35,466 nt of DNA from Paludibacter sp. (GTDB lineage Bacteria; Bacteroidota; Bacteroidia; Bacteroidales; Paludibacteraceae). The DNA is taken from positions 1-35,466 of the forward strand of contig JADGPS010000033.1 of the NCBI GenBank assembly GCA_017882285.1, written 5' to 3'. The translations under genes and the position numbers were made by a program. A model generated the notes under the pieces. That model did not search any database. It had not been told where the DNA came from and saw only the letters and a program-made list of their open reading frames with translations. This document shows positions 31,021 to 35,466 of this stretch, one piece after another; the first letter of the stretch is position 1, and each line of letters starts with the position of its first letter.

Positions 31021-31080
31021 TATTTTTGTGCAAAATTATAGTAAAAAATGATTTTTCACGTTCCTTTTTTGCTATTTTTG
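31021..31080 (+). promoter_or_regulatory. Candidate ftsK promoter boxes
   Basis: TATTTTTG occurs at 31021-31028 and again, followed by C, at 31073-31080. Both are perfect -7 box matches. The second gives a leader of about 94 nt that includes the AATTNNN repeat tract. Neither has a strong -33 element. Confidence 0.4.
31031..31038 (-). promoter_or_regulatory. Candidate nth promoter -7 box
   Basis: The minus strand reads TAATTTTGC, a perfect TAnnTTTG match, about 60 bp before the nth ATG. The -33 element is not clear. It lies within 50 bp of the divergent ftsK candidates. Confidence 0.4.
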
Positions 31081-31140
31081 CAAATTAAAATTGCATACCG
31101 GATATCTCAAATAAAGAATTGAACAACAAAAGTCTAATTT

Positions 31141-31175
31141 AATTGTGAATTTTGAATTCATAATTATGAATTGAT
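31141..31175 (+). repeat. Five tandem AATTNNN heptamers before ftsK
   Basis: AATTGTG, AATTTTG, AATTCAT, AATTATG and AATTGAT are five phased 7-mers ending 5 nt before the ftsK ATG. A partial unit (AATTTA) precedes them. Units two to five create a perfect 18-bp palindrome, AATTCATAATTATGAATT, at 31155-31172. Confidence 0.85.
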
Positions 31176-31180
31176 AATAC

Positions 31181-33655
31181 ATGGCACCTAAAAAACCGAT
31201 TAAGACTATTCCAAAGCCCGAACCTCGCCCGGAACAAAAGTCCGAACGTAAGGATAAGAAACAAACCACAAAATCAAACAATGTCGGTTTGGGTAAAAAG
31301 TTGATGAATTTTATAGCTGATGAACGCACCCGATTTATAGTTGGAATTGCTGTTTTAATTAGCGTGGTATTTTTATTAATATCATTCATCTCTTATTTCT
31401 TCTTTGCTTATATCGATCAAAGTAAAATGGATCTTTCGTGGCACGAATTGCAACTTATTCGATCCGATATTCAAAACTGGGGATCAGTTTTAGGTGCTGT
31501 TCTAGCCGATTCACTTATCAGACATGGTTTTGGAATAGCCTCATTTGCCATGTTGTATTTCGGAACCGTATTTGGATTACGTTTAATGAAAGTGCGCATT
31601 GCATCACTTTGGAAAGCCTTTTTTCATGCTAGTTTTTGGTTAGTTTGGCTATCTGTTATGCTTGGTTATGTCTTAATCCCTTTTTATAATGATTATACTT
31701 TTTCATTCTCTCCGGGAGGAGAACAAGGCGATGAAACGAGCAAATGGTTGATTTCGTACGTCGGTATGTCCGGAACTTTGATGATTCTGATAGGTACTTT
31801 TTTAATTTATGCTATCGCTTCCTGGAAAGCTACTATTCCGTTCCTGAAACGAATATTCTCCCGCAAATCGAAAGATGCTCAGATTGCCGAACCTGAATTT
31901 TATATTAACAATGAGTTGGACGAACCAACAGTAGCTGTTGGAACTGAAATAATTCCGGAAGATTGGATTGTAAAAGGAAATGAAAATGATGAAGAATTGA
32001 TAATTGAAACGAACGAAATAGATGAAGTTCCTTTTGAAATTGAACAACCCGAAGAAAATGAAGAAAGCAAAGCGGTTGATGCTGAGGACTCCGGAATTAC
32101 TGATAATGATAATGAAGATCCATTTTACAATGTAGCCAAGTTAGGCAAATATGATCCGACACTCGATTTATCGCACTATAATCCGCCGACACTTGACTTG
32201 CTGAAAGTATACGGAACTGACAACGAAACTCAAATTGACATGGTGGAACAAAATGCGAACAAAGATCGCATTATCAAAACTTTGCAAAACTACGGTATCG
32301 AAATTGAAACTATCAAAGCAACGGTGGGACCAACCATTACGCTGTACGAAATTGTACCGAAAGCCGGTGTGCGCATTTCCAAAATCAGAAATCTGGAATA
32401 TGATATTATGCTCAGTCTGGCAGCAACAGGAATTCGAATTATCGCACCAATTCCGGGCAAAGGAACCATTGGTATCGAAGTACCAAATATTGATCCGCAA
32501 GTGGTTTCAATGCATTCGATTATTGCTTCCAAAAAATTTCAGGAATCGAAATTTGAGCTGCCGGTAGCATTTGGCCGGACAATCACCAATGAAATTTTCA
32601 TGCTGGACTTAACCAAAATGCCTCACTTGCTCATTGCCGGTGCTACAGGTCAGGGAAAATCGGTTGGACTGAATGCTATTATCACTTCTTTACTCTATAA
32701 AAAACATCCATCGCAATTAAAATTGGTTCTGGTCGACCCGAAAAAGGTAGAATTCAATATTTATGGTGATATTGAAAAGCATTTTTTAGCCAAATTACCC
32801 GACGGCGAAGATGCTATTATTACCGATACCAGCAAAGTGGTGGAAACGTTGAATTCGCTGACTAAAGAAATGGACGACCGCTACGATTTGCTTAAAAAAG
32901 CGCATGTGCGTAATCTCAAAGAATATAACGAGAAATTTACCATTCGTCATCTGAATCCTGATAAAGGGCATCGATTCTTACCTTATATCGTGGTGATTGT
33001 GGATGAGTTCGGTGACTTGATTATGACAGCAGGCAAAGAAGTTGAAATGCCTATAGCACGAATTGCACAATTGGCGCGAGCGGTTGGAATTCACATGGTT
33101 ATTGCTACTCAACGCCCTTCGGTTAACATCATTACCGGTGTGATTAAAGCCAATTTCCCTGCTCGTGTGGCTTTCAAAGTTTCGTCTATGATTGACTCAC
33201 GCACCATTCTCGATTCTCCGGGTGCTAATCAGTTAGTAGGTCGGGGAGATATGTTGTTTTCGCAGGGAAATGATTTGATTCGCGTGCAATGCGCCTTTGT
33301 GGATACGCCCGAAGTGGAAAATATTGTGCATCATATCAGTAAGCAACAAGCTTATCCAACGGCTTTTTATCTTCCTGAATATACCCGACCTGAAGGAGAT
33401 GGAATTGATTCAAGTTCAGTTGATATGACAAAACGCGATCCGCTTTTCGAAGAAGCTGCGCATCTGATTGTGGCTAACCAACAAGGTTCAACGTCGTTGA
33501 TTCAACGTAAATTCTCCATCGGTTACAACCGTGCAGGTCGCATTGTCGATCAATTGGAAGTAGCAGGCATTATCGGACCTTTTGAAGGCAGTAAAGCCCG
33601 TCAGGTATTGGTTATGGACGATTATCATTTGCAGCAGATTTTGAAACATTTGTAG
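31181..33655 (+). CDS. ftsK: DNA translocase FtsK
   Basis: FtsK is the septal DNA pump that clears chromosome termini during division. The 824-residue protein has a basic N-terminus, four hydrophobic segments (about 53-220), and an acidic linker (about 240-310). The RecA-like motor has Walker A GATGQGKS (487-494), DPKKVEF and Walker B IVDEFGDL (Asp608-Glu609). The C-terminal winged-helix gamma domain (about 755-824) reads KOPS-type sequences and activates Xer. The short linker is usual outside proteobacteria. It is followed by a LolA-like gene and trxB on the same strand. Confidence 0.97.
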   Translation: MAPKKPIKTIPKPEPRPEQKSERKDKKQTTKSNNVGLGKKLMNFIADERTRFIVGIAVLISVVFLLISFISYFFFAYIDQSKMDLSWHELQLIRSDIQNWGSVLGAVLADSLIRHGFGIASFAMLYFGTVFGLRLMKVRIASLWKAFFHASFWLVWLSVMLGYVLIPFYNDYTFSFSPGGEQGDETSKWLISYVGMSGTLMILIGTFLIYAIASWKATIPFLKRIFSRKSKDAQIAEPEFYINNELDEPTVAVGTEIIPEDWIVKGNENDEELIIETNEIDEVPFEIEQPEENEESKAVDAEDSGITDNDNEDPFYNVAKLGKYDPTLDLSHYNPPTLDLLKVYGTDNETQIDMVEQNANKDRIIKTLQNYGIEIETIKATVGPTITLYEIVPKAGVRISKIRNLEYDIMLSLAATGIRIIAPIPGKGTIGIEVPNIDPQVVSMHSIIASKKFQESKFELPVAFGRTITNEIFMLDLTKMPHLLIAGATGQGKSVGLNAIITSLLYKKHPSQLKLVLVDPKKVEFNIYGDIEKHFLAKLPDGEDAIITDTSKVVETLNSLTKEMDDRYDLLKKAHVRNLKEYNEKFTIRHLNPDKGHRFLPYIVVIVDEFGDLIMTAGKEVEMPIARIAQLARAVGIHMVIATQRPSVNIITGVIKANFPARVAFKVSSMIDSRTILDSPGANQLVGRGDMLFSQGNDLIRVQCAFVDTPEVENIVHHISKQQAYPTAFYLPEYTRPEGDGIDSSSVDMTKRDPLFEEAAHLIVANQQGSTSLIQRKFSIGYNRAGRIVDQLEVAGIIGPFEGSKARQVLVMDDYHLQQILKHL

Positions 33656-33697
33656 ACAGTAATCAGTTTTTCGATTGTACAATAAAACATCTATATT

Positions 33698-34339
33698 ATG
33701 TTCAAAAAAATAAGTTATTCATTTGCCATTTTATTTCTTTCCTTCCAAAGCCTTTCTGCACAAAGTAATGCGCAAGCCGAAAAAATTCTAAGCAACATAC
33801 TTACTGACGCTAAAACCAATGCCATTAAAACCAGTTTTAAATTATCAATTAGTGACAAAAACAATCCACAGGCTCAGTTTTCCACCGGAACTTTCACGAT
33901 AAAAGGAAGCAAATTTGTTTTGGAAATGGATGAAATGAAAGTTTGGTTTGACGGTAAAACGCAATGGGCTTACGTTCAAAAAAACAATGAAGTATCGATT
34001 ACCGAACCTTCTGAAAAGGAATTGTCTGAAACAAACCCAATGGCCATTTTGTCAGGCTTTAAGACCAAATGTACGATTCGCTTTTCAACCAAACTAAAAT
34101 CATCTCAAAATCATAACATAGAAATGCTTCCTAAACTGAAGAATCAAGATATTACTAAAATTGAAGTTCAAGTGAACAAAAACAGCGGAAACCTGTTCTC
34201 TATCAAATTAATCAACAAAAATGGAAATTCTTCGATTCTGACCTTAAGCAATTTTCAGAAAGATTTAAAAGTGTCTGATAATAATTTTATTTTCAACTCC
34301 GAAAAATATAAAGGTTTAACAATAAATGATTTACGCTAG
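33698..34339 (+). CDS. LolA-like outer-membrane lipoprotein carrier protein
   Basis: This 213-residue secreted protein has a signal peptide cleaved near SLSA-Q (residue 21). The remaining beta-rich sequence, with the FTIKGSKFVLEMDEMKVWFDGKTQWAYV run of strands, fits the LolA half-barrel that carries lipoproteins across the periplasm. The position directly after ftsK is a frequent arrangement in bacteria, including Bacteroidota, and supports the call. Divergence from proteobacterial LolA is high, so the exact ligand is not certain. Confidence 0.82.
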   Translation: MFKKISYSFAILFLSFQSLSAQSNAQAEKILSNILTDAKTNAIKTSFKLSISDKNNPQAQFSTGTFTIKGSKFVLEMDEMKVWFDGKTQWAYVQKNNEVSITEPSEKELSETNPMAILSGFKTKCTIRFSTKLKSSQNHNIEMLPKLKNQDITKIEVQVNKNSGNLFSIKLINKNGNSSILTLSNFQKDLKVSDNNFIFNSEKYKGLTINDLR

Positions 34340-34340
34340 T

Positions 34341-34364
34341 AATAGACCAATTAACTAATCAACG
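34341..34364 (+). repeat. Three octamers (ANTNNACN) before trxB
   Basis: AATAGACC, AATTAACT and AATCAACG are three phased 8-mers that start two bases after the LolA-like stop codon and end 11 nt before the trxB ATG. AATCAACG differs by one base from a unit in the nuoJ-nuoK tract. Confidence 0.7.
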
Positions 34365-34375
34365 AAATATTATCA

Positions 34376-35317
34376 ATGAACGAAAAAGTACGTTGTCTTA
34401 TAATAGGCTCTGGACCGGCAGGATACACAGCAGCAATCTATGCTTCCCGCGCCAATCTTTCACCCGTTTTGTACGAAGGTATGCAACCCGGTGGACAATT
34501 AACCACCACCAATGAAGTAGAAAATTTTCCGGGTTACCCATCTGGAATTACCGGAACTGAAATGATGGAAGATCTTCGCAAACAAGCCGAACGATTTGGA
34601 ACCGATATTCGTTTTGGAATGGCAACAGCAACCGATTTATCGTCAGCTCCATATAAAGTAACCATCGATGGTGAGAAAATCATTGAAGCAGATGCCATCA
34701 TTATTTCAACCGGTGCAACTGCAAAATATCTCGGTTTGCCCGACGAACAAAAATATGCCGGATCAGGCGTTTCAGCATGTGCAACTTGCGACGGTTTCTT
34801 TTATCGTAAAATGACAGTTGCTGTTGTTGGCGGTGGCGACACAGCTTGCGAAGAAGCTACTTATCTGGCCGGACTGGCAAGCAAAGTGTATCTGATTGTA
34901 CGCAAACCTTTCTTGCGTGCTTCAAAAATCATGCAAGAGCGTGTTTTAGGAAATCCAAAAATTGAAGTTCTTTTCGAACACGAAACATTGGGTTTAACCG
35001 GTGACAAAGTTGTTCAGGGAGCTAATCTGGTAAAACGTCGCGGACAATCTGACGAAGCGCAAGTTCATATCGATATTGACGGATTCTTTCTGGCTATCGG
35101 TCATACACCAAACTCCGATATCTTTAAACCGTGGTTAGAAACTGACGAAATCGGTTATATCAAAACCATTCCTGGAACGCCACGTACCAATGTACCCGGT
35201 GTATTTGCCTCGGGCGATGTGACCGATCCACATTACAAACAAGCCATTACCGCAGCCGGAACCGGTTGTCAGGCTGCCATCGAAGCCGAACGGTATTTGT
35301 CGGAAAAGGGATTGTAA
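34376..35317 (+). CDS. trxB: Thioredoxin-disulfide reductase
   Basis: TrxB is a cytoplasmic flavoenzyme that reduces thioredoxin with NADPH. The 313-residue protein has the FAD-binding GSGPAGYTAAIYA (11-23), the redox motif Cys135-Ala-Thr-Cys138 in ACATCDGFF, the NADPH-binding GGGDTACEEA, and the FAD motif FASGDVTD. The usual HRR phosphate-binding segment is replaced by VRKPFLRAS, which keeps two basic residues. It would supply reducing power for the periplasmic thioredoxins of the window through a membrane relay, but no DsbD gene is present here. Confidence 0.96.
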   Translation: MNEKVRCLIIGSGPAGYTAAIYASRANLSPVLYEGMQPGGQLTTTNEVENFPGYPSGITGTEMMEDLRKQAERFGTDIRFGMATATDLSSAPYKVTIDGEKIIEADAIIISTGATAKYLGLPDEQKYAGSGVSACATCDGFFYRKMTVAVVGGGDTACEEATYLAGLASKVYLIVRKPFLRASKIMQERVLGNPKIEVLFEHETLGLTGDKVVQGANLVKRRGQSDEAQVHIDIDGFFLAIGHTPNSDIFKPWLETDEIGYIKTIPGTPRTNVPGVFASGDVTDPHYKQAITAAGTGCQAAIEAERYLSEKGL

Positions 35318-35354
35318 TACCGATTGCACAAATAATATAGTCCAATCTCGACCC

Positions 35355-35369
35355 TGCCTGCCGCAGGCA
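35355..35369. repeat. Short GC-rich palindrome TGCCTGCCGCAGGCA
   Basis: TGCCTGC and GCAGGCA flank a single central C. The arms cannot close a stable hairpin loop without fraying. Strings of this kind recur in Bacteroidota intergenic DNA in my memory, and nothing similar occurs elsewhere in the window. Confidence 0.5.
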
Positions 35370-35421
35370 AGTTCGTCTTATTGTACTATTTATTTGTATG
35401 CATCGGCATTAACAACAGTAA

Positions 35422-35453
35422 ACGTATAAAACAGTTTGGACTGTTTTATACGT
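35422..35453. repeat. Perfect 14-bp hairpin downstream of trxB
   Basis: ACGTATAAAACAGT (35422-35435) pairs perfectly with ACTGTTTTATACGT (35440-35453) around the loop TTGG. There is no T run on either side, so it is not a classic intrinsic terminator. It may still end the trxB transcript or be a protein-binding site for the next gene, which lies outside the window. Confidence 0.65.
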
Positions 35454-35466
35454 ACAATTGGTATAA

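Overview
The window looks like a chromosomal segment of a member of the Bacteroidota, most probably Bacteroidales. Reasons: a nuo operon with a fused nuoCD and no nuoEFG; promoters that fit the Bacteroidetes TTTG / TAnnTTTG pattern; start codons without Shine-Dalgarno sequences; Bacteroidetes-type lipoproteins; a 29-residue mS38/AURKAIP1-like basic protein next to HU; and an ftsK-lolA-like-trxB cluster. Coding sequence is dense, moderately AT-rich and almost fully intact. I see no rRNA, tRNA, CRISPR array, integrase or complete insertion sequence.

Layout. 1-575: non-coding leader region upstream of nuo. 576-11112 (+): nuoA-B-CD-H-I-J-K-L-M-N, an 11-subunit-type complex I (as ten genes) without the NADH dehydrogenase module, closed by a hairpin terminator. 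11474-13429 (+): potassium transporter kup. A bidirectional terminator separates it from a leftward group: HU, a 29-aa basic ribosomal-type protein that is easy to miss, and RNase G, with an internal terminator/attenuator hairpin before RNase G. 15719-16822 (-): TlpA-like lipoprotein. 16954-18036 (+): mutY, overlapping tail-to-tail with a leftward lipoprotein/periplasmic-thioredoxin pair. 19632-28917 (+): polysaccharide export and nucleotide-sugar cluster (two Wza-like lipoproteins, a Wzc-type tyrosine kinase, gmd, fcl, ugd, a secreted GH30 glycosidase), with no glycosyltransferase or flippase. 28955-30972 (-): rarA and nth. 31181-35317 (+): ftsK, a LolA-like periplasmic protein and trxB.

How the genes work together. 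The nuo genes build a proton-pumping quinone reductase whose electron donor must be something other than a NuoEFG-bound NADH site. The export cluster couples GDP-fucose and UDP-glucuronate supply to an envelope-spanning polysaccharide exporter. MutY, Nth and RarA are genome-maintenance proteins, and FtsK segregates chromosomes.

The most unusual feature is in the spacers, not the genes. Nearly every gap between nuo genes, and the gaps before ftsK and trxB, is built from a degenerate short tandem repeat (period 7, 8 or 9-10 nt; several different unit families) that stops 4-11 nt before the next start codon, where a ribosome-binding site would normally lie. One nuo spacer also holds three consecutive REP-like hairpins, and another an inverted pair of CCCCTAAAGGGG elements.
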